64,000 nucleotides of DNA from NCBI RefSeq assembly GCF_900110925.1, contig NZ_FOFP01000001.1, positions 310,001 to 374,000 on the forward strand, in the 5' to 3' direction. Under the pieces are notes generated by a model that ran no database searches, was not told where the DNA came from, and saw only the letters and a list, made by a program, of their open reading frames with translations. The translations under genes and the position numbers were made by a program. The stretch comes from Pseudomonas cuatrocienegasensis. GTDB taxonomy: Bacteria > Pseudomonadota > Gammaproteobacteria > Pseudomonadales > Pseudomonadaceae. Positions 26,022 to 34,141 of this stretch are shown in pieces; the stretch's first letter is position 1, and every line of letters begins with the position of its first letter.

Positions 26022-27191
26022 ATGATCACCACTGTCATCATCAGCATGCTCTGCGTGCACCTCCTGTGTTTCTGCTTGATGTTCTGGCTGATCAGCGCCC
26101 GGCTGAATGGCAAGAAGATGGGCATGGAAGTCTTTGCTCTCGGCAACTTTTTGCTCGGGCTCGCGTATATCCTGCAATTGCTCGAGGGCCCTCCGGGTTG
26201 GGGTTTTATGAGTGTTGCCAGCCACACACTGACGTTCTGTGCTCCTGTTGCTTATGTCCTTGGCGCCATGCGCTTTTTCGATCGCCCAACCCCGGTATTA
26301 CGGCCGCTGCTCGCAGTGGCGGCTGTCTACACGATGTTGCAGCTATTGATGCAATCGCTGTTCGGGCAAGAGGCCCGCCATGCGTTATTGGCAGGTTTGT
26401 GTGCGATGCTCTTTCTGGCCATGACAGTGGCAGTGCTCTATGGCAGACGAAGCTTTGCCAAGGACCTGCATGTGGAAATGCTCGTATTTGCCGTACTGAT
26501 CGGCGGCATTTGTCTTCTGAACGCCGCTAAGTTTCTACTCATTATCGATGGCGGTATGGCGGCCCTCGATATGAGCAGCGGCTTCCAGAAGGTCTTTTAC
26601 ATTTACATGTCGTTCCTGGCGACGGTACTACCGCCCTGCGCGGTGTGGTTGGTGCTGCGTCGCCTTACGGATGAGCTGCTTACCTTGGCCGCCCATGACC
26701 CGCTCACCAGGTTGCTGAACCGGCGCGGGCTGATGGATGCGCTGGAGGCGCACTTCCGCTCACGCGCTGCCGGGCCTGCGTACCTGCTGATGGTCGACAT
26801 CGACCACTTCAAACGTATCAACGATACCCTTGGGCACAACGTCGGCGATCTTGTCTTGTGCCACGTTGCCGACGTCCTCAAGGCTACTGCCCGGCAAGGC
26901 GATCTGGTGTGCAGGCTGGGTGGTGAGGAATTTGTGATCATCGCTCTGGATACCGACCACGTTGGTGCCATGCAATTGGCAGAGCGTACACGGGCGGCGA
27001 TCGAATACAGCGAAGTACCTAGCACCAGCGACAGCCAATTGATCCGCTGCACCGCAACCATCGGCGTCTCGGGTCAGTTCACCCGCGCGCAAGCGTTTGA
27101 GGCGTTTTTGCAGCAGGCAGATGCCGCGCTATACCAAGGTAAAACGGCAGGGCGCAATCGGGTTGAGTGGAGTTATGTGTCGGAGAGCTAG
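26022..27191 (+). CDS. Membrane-anchored GGDEF diguanylate cyclase
   Basis: The protein has about seven hydrophobic segments in the first 215 residues and a C-terminal GGDEF domain. The active site reads GGEEF (residues 300-304), compatible with c-di-GMP synthesis, and an RxxD inhibitory site (RQGD, 291-294) lies five residues before it, so product inhibition is expected. DPLTRLLNRRG and MVDIDHFKRINDTLGH are the usual metal and GTP contacts. No separate sensory domain other than the membrane region is present. I start it at ATG 26022 (MITTVIISML), which leads straight into the first helix, not at 25980. The ribosome site is weak with either start. Confidence 0.88.
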   Translation: MITTVIISMLCVHLLCFCLMFWLISARLNGKKMGMEVFALGNFLLGLAYILQLLEGPPGWGFMSVASHTLTFCAPVAYVLGAMRFFDRPTPVLRPLLAVAAVYTMLQLLMQSLFGQEARHALLAGLCAMLFLAMTVAVLYGRRSFAKDLHVEMLVFAVLIGGICLLNAAKFLLIIDGGMAALDMSSGFQKVFYIYMSFLATVLPPCAVWLVLRRLTDELLTLAAHDPLTRLLNRRGLMDALEAHFRSRAAGPAYLLMVDIDHFKRINDTLGHNVGDLVLCHVADVLKATARQGDLVCRLGGEEFVIIALDTDHVGAMQLAERTRAAIEYSEVPSTSDSQLIRCTATIGVSGQFTRAQAFEAFLQQADAALYQGKTAGRNRVEWSYVSES

Positions 27192-27536
27192 CCGGACTTT
27201 AGGCGCTATTGCCTTTTCGTCGTGAGCCGTGTTGCAGCAACACACTCACCAGTTGCTTCGCGAACCCCACAAGCGTTCGCGGCTTGGTCAAAGCGGGCCG
27301 GTCACAGATGGGATTGCTGTCCTTCTGCGCTCATGGCAAATGACTAAAGCAGGCGTGCGCGGCCAATTATCCGCTGGTCAATGAACCGTTCGATGATGTG
27401 GCTATCGACCTTGGCCAACTCGCGGATCAGATGGTGGCTGTGCTGGATTGAGGACTGTGTTTTTTTTGGGGCGGTAGGTTCAGAGTAGGGGCTGTTCCAT
27501 CGATCAGCCCCTTTCCCTTGGGTGAGTTATCTGCCG
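27192..27536. other. Intergenic region with a possible gene remnant
   Basis: One forward frame near 27345-27450 is open between stops and reads like a protein C-terminus (NYPLVNEPFDDVAIDLG, then QLADQMVAVLD and stop) but has no start codon or upstream continuation. It could be the tail of a decayed gene or chance. Nothing else is supported. Confidence 0.25.
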
Positions 27537-28304
27537 TCACTCGGCCTTTTCTTTCAGTGCGGTGACGATAGCCTCTCCAAACGCTTTCGCGGATGCCGGG
27601 TTTTGACCGGTTATCAGGCGTCCATCGACCACTACACGGCTTTCAAAGAGTGGGGCGGATTCAAATAGTGCGCCGGCTTTCTTCAAAGCGCCTTCCAGCT
27701 CAAAGGGTATTATCTTGTCGTATTGCCGCGAGGCGTCCTCTTCAGCCGTGAACGCAGTAAGGCGGCGTCCACTGATCAGGTTATTGCCGTTGCTGAGCTT
27801 GACGTCGATAAGCCCCGCCGGACCGTGGCAAACGGCGCTGACAATGCCGTCGTTTTCATAAATGGTACGTACGGCGTTACTCAGTTCGCTGTTGTTGACG
27901 AAGTCCCACATCGGGCCGTGGCCACCCACGAGCAAGATCGCATCGTATTTCGACGGGTCGACAGCTGAGAGTTTGAGGGTGTTGCCCAGTTTGTTGCGAT
28001 GCTCTGGGTTGGTCCAAAACTTCAGGCTGGCTGGGTCTTGCAAGTCAAAACCATCGAACGGCGCCAGGCCACCTTTAGGGCTCGCGAGGTCGTAGTCAAT
28101 GCCGGCCTCGTCAAAGACTTCGACCGGATGAGTAAGCTCTGGAAACCAGAACCCGGCCACTAGATTCTCAGCTTTTTTATCCTGGCTCGACACCACAATC
28201 AAAACTCTGTGGTTGTTCTGATTGTCTTGGGCGAACGCTGTTGACGCACATGTGACAAGAGCAATGGCAGCAGTAATGCCAGCAAAGTACTTGGTAATAG
28301 ACAT
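27537..28304 (-). CDS. Exported DJ-1/PfpI-family protein
   Basis: The 255-residue protein has a Sec signal peptide (KYFAGITAAIALVTCAS, cut after AFA) and a DJ-1/PfpI domain with the nucleophile elbow SAVCHGPAGL. Its size and the insert around DGFDLQDPASLKFW place it with the Hsp31/glyoxalase III-like branch. Members act as glyoxalases, deglycases or chaperones, usually in the cytoplasm, so the signal peptide is unusual. AAGGA seven bases before ATG 28304 decides the start over the ATG at 28319. A LysR gene is divergent at 28492 and probably regulates it. Confidence 0.85.
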   Translation of the reverse strand: MSITKYFAGITAAIALVTCASTAFAQDNQNNHRVLIVVSSQDKKAENLVAGFWFPELTHPVEVFDEAGIDYDLASPKGGLAPFDGFDLQDPASLKFWTNPEHRNKLGNTLKLSAVDPSKYDAILLVGGHGPMWDFVNNSELSNAVRTIYENDGIVSAVCHGPAGLIDVKLSNGNNLISGRRLTAFTAEEDASRQYDKIIPFELEGALKKAGALFESAPLFESRVVVDGRLITGQNPASAKAFGEAIVTALKEKAE

Positions 28305-28491
28305 CTTCCATTCCTTCAACTGTTTGAGGTTGCGTCACTTTATCGATGGCTAGAAGGAGGAAATAGCCGGCCAAACGCGAATGAGCTGTTTAATAAAACG
28401 CTCTAATCTGGCGGTATTGGATCGAATAAGTCGCGTAAGCTGTGCCCTTCAGGTGCTTAAGCGCTCGAAAGTTGCAACGTGAAGGTGCCCC

Positions 28492-29394
28492 ATGATTCAC
28501 CCCAATAGTTTTGATGGTTTGCCCGAGTTTCTGGCCGTGGCCAAGAGAATGAGCGTTCGCAAGGCCGCCCTTGATCTTGGTAAAACCCCCGGCTCCGTGA
28601 GCCTGGCCTTGCAGCGACTAGAGCAACGTCTTGGCGTACTGCTTTTGCATCGCACAACCCGCAAGATGTCTCTGACGGAAGCTGGGAAGGATCTGCTGCA
28701 GAAGATCGAACCGGCTGCACAAGCGATTGCCACTGGGCTTGATGCCGCTGCTCAGTCGGCGAAAGCGCCGTCGGGCACCTTGAGGCTGATTGTCGAGCGT
28801 TTGGCGCTATCGCATGTGATCGAGCCGCTGCTGCCGGCTTTTCGTCAGGCATGGCCAAAGCTGAATCTTGAGATCACAGTCAGTAACCGCCACGAACACT
28901 TCGCTTCCGAGGGATATGATGCCGGTATCCAGATCGGTTCATATATCGCCCAGGACATGATCGCGGTACGGCTCTGCAAACCCTTCCAATGGGCTGTTTT
29001 TGGCTCGCCGGACTATTTCAAAGCACACGGCATACCTCAATCCACCAGCGATCTGGTGCGCCATGAGTGCATTCGCTTTCGTCGACCAGAAAAGGGCGAT
29101 GTCTATCGCTGGGAGTTCGTTGAGAAGGGCTCAACCGTGAGGGTCGACCCGCTGGGCTCGGTCACCGTCAATGATGGCGAACTCATGCGTAGCTTGGCGG
29201 TGCAGGGTGTTGGCCTGATCTACTCGTCGACCTTTCACACGTCACGTGAGTTGGCAGCCGGCACCTTGCAACCCGCATTGCTGGAGTGCTCACCGGGAAG
29301 TGATGGGCTGTTTCTGTATTTCTCCAAGGCCGCCAAAAACCAACCGAAGCTGCGTGCTTTTATTGAGACCTGCACACAGCTGCCGAAGCGCTGA
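28492..29394 (+). CDS. LysR-family regulator divergent from the DJ-1-like gene
   Basis: The 300-residue protein has an N-terminal HTH (SVRKAALDLGKTPGSVSLALQRLEQR) and a LysR substrate-binding domain of the CrgA/DhcR type (GTLRLIVERLALSHVIEPLL, GYDAGIQIG). The divergent layout with 187 bases between starts is the classic LysR target arrangement. An aldehyde or electrophile inducer would fit a DJ-1/glyoxalase partner, but this is inference. Confidence 0.88.
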   Translation: MIHPNSFDGLPEFLAVAKRMSVRKAALDLGKTPGSVSLALQRLEQRLGVLLLHRTTRKMSLTEAGKDLLQKIEPAAQAIATGLDAAAQSAKAPSGTLRLIVERLALSHVIEPLLPAFRQAWPKLNLEITVSNRHEHFASEGYDAGIQIGSYIAQDMIAVRLCKPFQWAVFGSPDYFKAHGIPQSTSDLVRHECIRFRRPEKGDVYRWEFVEKGSTVRVDPLGSVTVNDGELMRSLAVQGVGLIYSSTFHTSRELAAGTLQPALLECSPGSDGLFLYFSKAAKNQPKLRAFIETCTQLPKR

Positions 29395-29847
29395 GTGAAT
29401 TTCTAGAATGGGCCTGTCCCTGGCACCGTGTGGGGGTGTTAGGTCGTCGACCTTATGATGGGATGCGCTGATTACCTATCGCAGCCTTTACCACGATGAA
29501 CATGAAGACCAGGCCGTGTAATGAGTCTGCGGCGATGCCTTTCAGCAGGTCTACTAAGAAGGCTCAATGGTCCTGCACAAGAAACACGCGCGCGGCACCC
29601 CAGGCGCCCGTACGCAGGACGGGCGGTGCGGCCATTGAGTTTTTAATGATTGGATTATTGATGTGCCGCTTGGAATTCTGTGGGTATGGGAGGGGCCGGG
29701 CGGCGCTCCGCTTTAGCCGCGATGTTTGCAGCGCCTTTCAGAGCAATCGCGAATAAATTCGCTCCTACACATCAGCGGCGGATTATTCGCGATTTGAGGC
29801 CGGGCGACTCCTTCGCTTCTACGAGGGGGCGTATCGGTTTGCCGTAC
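29395..29847. other. Intergenic region with one repeat and no supported gene
   Basis: The 453 bases between the LysR gene and the DsbA-family gene contain a 77-base palindromic repeat at 29746-29822. A short forward frame at 29496-29756 has no ribosome site or family resemblance and runs into the repeat, so I do not call it. Confidence 0.45.
29746..29822. repeat. Extragenic palindromic repeat (inverted copy)
   Basis: TCGCGAATAAATTCGCTCCTA followed about 20 bases later by TTATTCGCGA and CTTCGCTTCTAC. It is the reverse of the family at 15184-15259 and stands next to the 3' end of the DsbA-family gene. Confidence 0.75.
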
Positions 29848-30504
29848 TCAGTCTTCGGCCGTCGCCAACTGTTGCAGAATTCGGCTGAAGTTCTCGACGC
29901 CCTGAGCACCACTGACCAGGTGGCGGTGGTTGAAGATGATCGCCGGCACGCTGCGAATGCCTCGGCTGACCCAGGTGTGCTCGGCCGCGCGTACCTCGTC
30001 GGCGAAGCGTTGATCGGCAAGCACGCCTAATGCTTCGCTGCGGTCCAGGCCGATCTCGGCGGCTACGTCTGCGAGTACCTGGTTGTCCGACAGGTTGCGG
30101 CGATGGGTGAAGTGCGCAACAAACAGTGCCTGTTTCAGGTCGTGCATGCGGCCTTGTTGGTCGGCCCAGTGCAGCAACTGGTGGACGTTGAAGGTGTTGT
30201 GCATGCGCATGTCGTCGGCGAAGTTGAATTCAAAACCAACGTCATTGCCGGCCTGCACCAGGTGCCGGCGGTTTTCCTCTGACTGCGCTTGGCTCGCGCC
30301 GTATTTCTCGGCGATATGCTCGCGCAGGTTCTGGCCTTCGGCGGGCATATCGGGGTTCAGCTCAAAGGGGTGCCAATGCACTTCGTAGTCCGTGCCGCTG
30401 GCTTGCAGGGCCTGCGCCAATTGCCGGTAAGCCACCACGCACCAGGGGCAGACCACGTCAGAGACGATGTCGATATGCAGTTTTTTGGCGTCGAGGGCGG
30501 CCAT
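29848..30504 (-). CDS. FrnE-like DsbA-family oxidoreductase
   Basis: The 218-residue cytoplasmic protein has a thioredoxin-fold active site CPWC in SDVVCPWCVVAYRQL and the cis-Pro motif SVPAIIF near the C-terminus, with the helical insertion typical of DsbA/HCCA relatives. FrnE-type proteins act as disulfide isomerases or polyketide-associated oxidoreductases, and in some bacteria in oxidative-stress resistance. There is no signal peptide. GGAG precedes the ATG. It is divergent from cysI across 233 bases, and no functional link is visible. Confidence 0.88.
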   Translation of the reverse strand: MAALDAKKLHIDIVSDVVCPWCVVAYRQLAQALQASGTDYEVHWHPFELNPDMPAEGQNLREHIAEKYGASQAQSEENRRHLVQAGNDVGFEFNFADDMRMHNTFNVHQLLHWADQQGRMHDLKQALFVAHFTHRRNLSDNQVLADVAAEIGLDRSEALGVLADQRFADEVRAAEHTWVSRGIRSVPAIIFNHRHLVSGAQGVENFSRILQQLATAED

Positions 30505-30737
30505 GGTGGGCTCCTTGTCAGGTGGTATTCAATGGGGCGAGTGGTGCCCGGCAACTTTGTCAGCGGCTCGATGCTAGGGAGTCAGCACGGTAGCCTGGAT
30601 TGCAGCGGGTGGAAATGCCGGGTGATTATCAACACCTGACAGCACCATCTGCACCGTATTTTTCCGCCGAATCTGCCGCTGTTTCGCTATCAGGGGCCTG
30701 GGCATAGTGTGGCCATCGATAATAGCCGAGGCCGCCG

Positions 30738-32408
30738 ATGTACCAATACGATGAATATGACCATGTGCTGGTGAATGAGCGGGTGGCGCAGTTTCGTGAT
30801 CAGGTCGAGCGCCGTCTGCGGGATGAGCTGAGCGAGGAAGAGTTTCTGCCGCTGCGTCTGCAGAATGGCCTGTACCTGCAAAAGCATGCCTACATGCTGC
30901 GCGTGGCGATCCCCTATGGGACGTTGGCGGCCCGGCAGATGCGCGCGTTGGCGCATGTCGCGCGGCAGTACGACCGGGGTTACGGGCATTTCACCACGCG
31001 GCAGAATATTCAGTTCAACTGGATCGAGCTGGAGCGGGTGCCAGATATTCTCGAGCACCTGGCGGGTGTTGAGATGCACGCGATTCAAACGTCCGGCAAC
31101 TGCGTGCGCAATATCACCACCGAGGCCTTTGCCGGGGTCGCTGCCGATGAGCTGCTGGACCCGCGCCCGCTGGCGGAAATTTTGCGCCAGTGGTCGACCA
31201 TCAACCCGGAGTTTCTCTACCTGCCGCGCAAGTTCAAGATCGCCCTGTGCGCGGCCGAGGAGGACCGTGCCGCGGTGATGATGCACGACATCGGTCTGTA
31301 CCTGTACCGCGACGAGGCGGGCGAGTTGCTGCTGCGGGTGATGGTGGGTGGCGGTCTGGGACGCACGCCGATTCTTAGTCAGCAGATTCGTGAGGCGTTG
31401 CCCTGGCGCCATCTGTTGTCCTATGTCGAGGCGGTGTTGCGGGTGTACAACCGCCACGGCCGGCGCGACAACAAGTACAAGGCGCGCATCAAGATTCTGG
31501 TCAAGGCGCTGGGCATCGAGGCGTTCGCCCGTGAGGTCGAGGCCGAGTGGCAGCACATCAAGGATGGCCCAGCCGAACTGACCCAGGAAGAGTACCAGCG
31601 CGTGGCCGATGCCTTCGTCGCGCCGCCCTACGAGCAACTGTCTGAGCTCGACCTGGGTTTCGGCACGGCCTTGGCGCAGGACGCCGAATTTGCCCGCTGG
31701 GTGTCGCGCAATACCCTGGCGCACAAGGTGCCCGGCTACAGCGCCGTGGTGCTGTCGACCAAACCGGGCATCAGTGCGCCACCGGGTGATGTCACCGCCG
31801 AGCAGATGGAGGCGCTGGCCGATCTGGCCGAGCGCTTTGGCTTTGCCGAGCTGCGGATTGCCCACGAGCAGAACATTGTGCTGCCCGACGTGCGCAAGGC
31901 GGATCTGTACGCGCTCTGGCAGGCCGCAGCTGAGGTGGGCCTGGCGACGCCGAATATCGGTTTGCTGACGGACGTGATTGCCTGCCCCGGCGGTGATTTC
32001 TGCGCCCTGGCCAATGCCAAGTCGATCCCGATTGCCCAGGCGATCCAGCAGCGCTTCGATGACCTGGATTACCTGCATGACCTGGGCAATATCAGCCTGA
32101 ATATCTCCGGCTGCATGAATGCCTGCGGTCATCACCACATTGGCAATATCGGCATCCTCGGCGTCGATAAGAACGGCAGCGAGTGGTACCAGGTGACCAT
32201 CGGCGGCGCCCAGGGCAAGGCCAGCGCGCTGGGCAAGGTGATCGGTCCGGCGTTCAGTGCGGCGCAGATCCCCGATGTAATCGATGGGCTGGTGCGCACC
32301 TTCACCGACTACCGCGAGGCCGAGGAAGGTTTTGTCGATACCGTGCAGCGCATCGGCCTGGAGCCGTTCAAGGAAGAGGTCTATCGCAAGCCGCAGGTGC
32401 CAGCATGA
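30738..32408 (+). CDS. cysI: Assimilatory sulfite reductase haemoprotein CysI
   Basis: This 556-residue nitrite/sulfite reductase reduces sulfite to sulfide with a sirohaem coupled to a 4Fe-4S cluster. It has two ferredoxin-like half-domains (starts near 45 and 315), the substrate-side segment TSGNCVRNIT, and cluster-binding cysteines in ACPGGDFCAL and SGCMNACGHH. It is the single-subunit form used by Pseudomonas; no flavoprotein CysJ is adjacent. Its stop codon overlaps the start of a DUF934 gene (ATGA), a pairing also found in P. aeruginosa (PA1838-PA1837). Confidence 0.94.
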   Translation: MYQYDEYDHVLVNERVAQFRDQVERRLRDELSEEEFLPLRLQNGLYLQKHAYMLRVAIPYGTLAARQMRALAHVARQYDRGYGHFTTRQNIQFNWIELERVPDILEHLAGVEMHAIQTSGNCVRNITTEAFAGVAADELLDPRPLAEILRQWSTINPEFLYLPRKFKIALCAAEEDRAAVMMHDIGLYLYRDEAGELLLRVMVGGGLGRTPILSQQIREALPWRHLLSYVEAVLRVYNRHGRRDNKYKARIKILVKALGIEAFAREVEAEWQHIKDGPAELTQEEYQRVADAFVAPPYEQLSELDLGFGTALAQDAEFARWVSRNTLAHKVPGYSAVVLSTKPGISAPPGDVTAEQMEALADLAERFGFAELRIAHEQNIVLPDVRKADLYALWQAAAEVGLATPNIGLLTDVIACPGGDFCALANAKSIPIAQAIQQRFDDLDYLHDLGNISLNISGCMNACGHHHIGNIGILGVDKNGSEWYQVTIGGAQGKASALGKVIGPAFSAAQIPDVIDGLVRTFTDYREAEEGFVDTVQRIGLEPFKEEVYRKPQVPA

Positions 32409-32917
32409 ACAACCTGATCCGACTGCTTGATGGCACGCCGAGTATTGTCTGCAACGACCCTTGGCAACTGCTGGGTGACGTCACTGAGCCCGCTGTGCAA
32501 GGGCCACAGATAATGCCGTTGAATGTCTGGCTCGCGCGCCAGGATGAGGCTGTTTTGCGCGCCGAGCAGGCCAGTGCCGATGGTGTCTGCCTGGCTCCGG
32601 ACGATGAGGTGGAAAGCCTGCGGCCTTACCTGCCGGTTCTGCCGATGATTGCCATCGCGTTTCCCAGCTTTCGTGATGGACGCGCTTATAGCCAGGCGTA
32701 CCTGCTGCGCACGCGCTTGGGCTGGACGGGCGAGTTGCGCGCGGTGGGCGATGTGCTGCGTGATCAGCTCAGCCATATGCGCCAGTGCGGTTTCGATGCA
32801 TTTGCCGTGCGCGAAGACAAGTCGGTCGAGGATGCACTCAAGGGCCTGGCCGGCATGAGTGTGGTATATGGTCGCTCGGCAATCGAGCCGCGACCGTTGT
32901 TTCGTCGGCGTGTGTAG
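32405..32917 (+). CDS. DUF934 protein coupled to cysI
   Basis: The 170-residue protein starts at an ATG overlapping the cysI stop by 4 bases. It contains the DUF934 core (IAIAFPSFRDGRAYSQAYLLR, DQLSHMRQCGFDAFAV). This family nearly always accompanies sulfite reductase in proteobacteria and is often annotated as an oxidoreductase or sulfite-reductase-associated protein; its biochemical role is unproven. It likely supports assembly of, or electron delivery to, CysI. A short GTAGGCGCGAATG repeat fragment follows the stop codon. Confidence 0.88.
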   Translation: MNNLIRLLDGTPSIVCNDPWQLLGDVTEPAVQGPQIMPLNVWLARQDEAVLRAEQASADGVCLAPDDEVESLRPYLPVLPMIAIAFPSFRDGRAYSQAYLLRTRLGWTGELRAVGDVLRDQLSHMRQCGFDAFAVREDKSVEDALKGLAGMSVVYGRSAIEPRPLFRRRV

Positions 32918-33010
32918 GCGCGAATGTCTTCGCGATGTTGCAGCCTATTTTGCGAGTAACGGCCGGCTGCATTACCTCGCGATCAATAGCTCACACAGAG
33001 GAGTGTTCTT

Positions 33011-33379
33011 ATGGTGTTGAAAGGGCTGACCTGGCTGGTCCTGCTGCAGATTCTCGGCAGTCTCGTCAGTGAGCTGCTGTTGCCCATGCTGCCCGGCAGC
33101 GTGATTGGTTTGCTGCTGTTGTTTGCCTACTTGCTGCTGCGTGGTCAGGTCAGTGAGCCGTTGAGTCAGGCGACCAGCACCTTGTTGCAGTACTTGCCGC
33201 TGCTGTTTGTCGTGCCGGCGGCGGGGATCATGGTCGCCAGCGATGCGTTGCTCGCCGACCTGCCGGCGATTCTGGTTGCGTTGTGCCTGTCGTTGCTGGT
33301 TACGGTGCCTTTGTGCGGCTGGATGATGCAGCGCCTGGCCCGGCGCATCGAGCAGCGGGTGGAGGGCGGTCATGAGTGA
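33011..33379 (+). CDS. CidA/LrgA holin-like membrane protein
   Basis: The 122-residue protein has four hydrophobic segments and the LrgA family core (LVSELLLPMLPGSVIGLLLLF, LPLLFVVPAAGIM). CidA/LrgA proteins oligomerise in the inner membrane and influence murein hydrolase export, cell lysis and small-organic-acid (pyruvate) transport. GGAG lies before the ATG. The 3' end overlaps the LrgB-type gene by 8 bases. Cid and Lrg types cannot be told apart by sequence here. Confidence 0.88.
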   Translation: MVLKGLTWLVLLQILGSLVSELLLPMLPGSVIGLLLLFAYLLLRGQVSEPLSQATSTLLQYLPLLFVVPAAGIMVASDALLADLPAILVALCLSLLVTVPLCGWMMQRLARRIEQRVEGGHE

Positions 33380-34100
33380 AGGGATGTGGCTGACGGTAGG
33401 GCGCTTGGTGGTCGATCACCCGCTGTTTCCCGTGGGGCTGACGCTGGTGGCGTTCCAGTTTGCTCTGTGGCTGTACCGGCGCAGCGGCTGGCTGGTGCTG
33501 CAACCGGTGATGGTCTCCATGCTGATCGTGGTGGGGGTATTGCTGGCCTGCGGCATGGATTACGCCACCTACCGTGCGGGCGCGGCGCCTATCGCTTTTC
33601 TGCTGGGCCCGGTGACCATCGCCCTGGCGGTGCCCTTGTACAACAACATCAAGCGTATTCGCCAACTGGCCGCGCCAGTGTTGCTGACTGTGCTGGTCGG
33701 CGGCTCGCTGACGGTCACCCTGACCCTGGTGATCGCCCACGCCATGGGCGCCCAGCTGCCAGTATTGGCGAGCCTGTCGGGCAAGTCAGTGACCATGCCC
33801 ATCGCCATGCTGGCGGCGGAGCAGCTCGGCGGACTGGCCTCGCTGGCAGCGGTCTTCGTCATGCTCACCGGGGTTATAGGGACGGCATTGGGTCCCTGGT
33901 TATTGGGCCTGTTCAATGTCACCCACCCGGCGGCGCGGGGGCTGAGCTACGGCATCAACGCCCATGCCATCGGCACGGCGCGGGCATTGGAGGAAGGGTC
34001 TGAATGTGGCGCCTTTGCTGCGCTGGGCATGAGCCTGCTGGGAGTGATCAGTGCCGTGCTGTTGCCGTTGCTGGCAGGCTGGGCGCTCGCCGGTCTGTGA
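33372..34100 (+). CDS. CidB/LrgB membrane protein
   Basis: The 242-residue protein has about seven to eight transmembrane segments and the LrgB signature around GKSVTMPIAMLAAEQLGG and THPAARGLSYGINAHAIGTA. It forms a two-component membrane system with the LrgA-type protein encoded just upstream (overlap ATGAGTGA). No LytTR or LysR regulator gene lies next to the pair. A perfect hairpin directly follows the stop. Confidence 0.9.
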   Translation: MSEGMWLTVGRLVVDHPLFPVGLTLVAFQFALWLYRRSGWLVLQPVMVSMLIVVGVLLACGMDYATYRAGAAPIAFLLGPVTIALAVPLYNNIKRIRQLAAPVLLTVLVGGSLTVTLTLVIAHAMGAQLPVLASLSGKSVTMPIAMLAAEQLGGLASLAAVFVMLTGVIGTALGPWLLGLFNVTHPAARGLSYGINAHAIGTARALEEGSECGAFAALGMSLLGVISAVLLPLLAGWALAGL

Positions 34101-34101
34101 T

Positions 34102-34124
34102 CGCGCAGGCGGGGCGCCTGCGCG
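34102..34124. terminator. Hairpin between convergent lrgB-type and chemoreceptor genes
   Basis: CGCGCAGGC (34102-34110) pairs perfectly with GCCTGCGCG (34116-34124) around a 5-base loop. It begins at the lrgB stop and lies 18 bases from the stop of the convergent chemoreceptor gene. There is no good U-tract on either strand, so it may be a weak bidirectional terminator. Confidence 0.5.
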
Positions 34125-34141
34125 TTGTGCGGTAAAGGCTG

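Noticed and set aside
29496..29756. 86-residue ORF between LysR and the DsbA-family gene
   Set aside because: It has no ribosome site, no recognisable motif and ends within a palindromic repeat.
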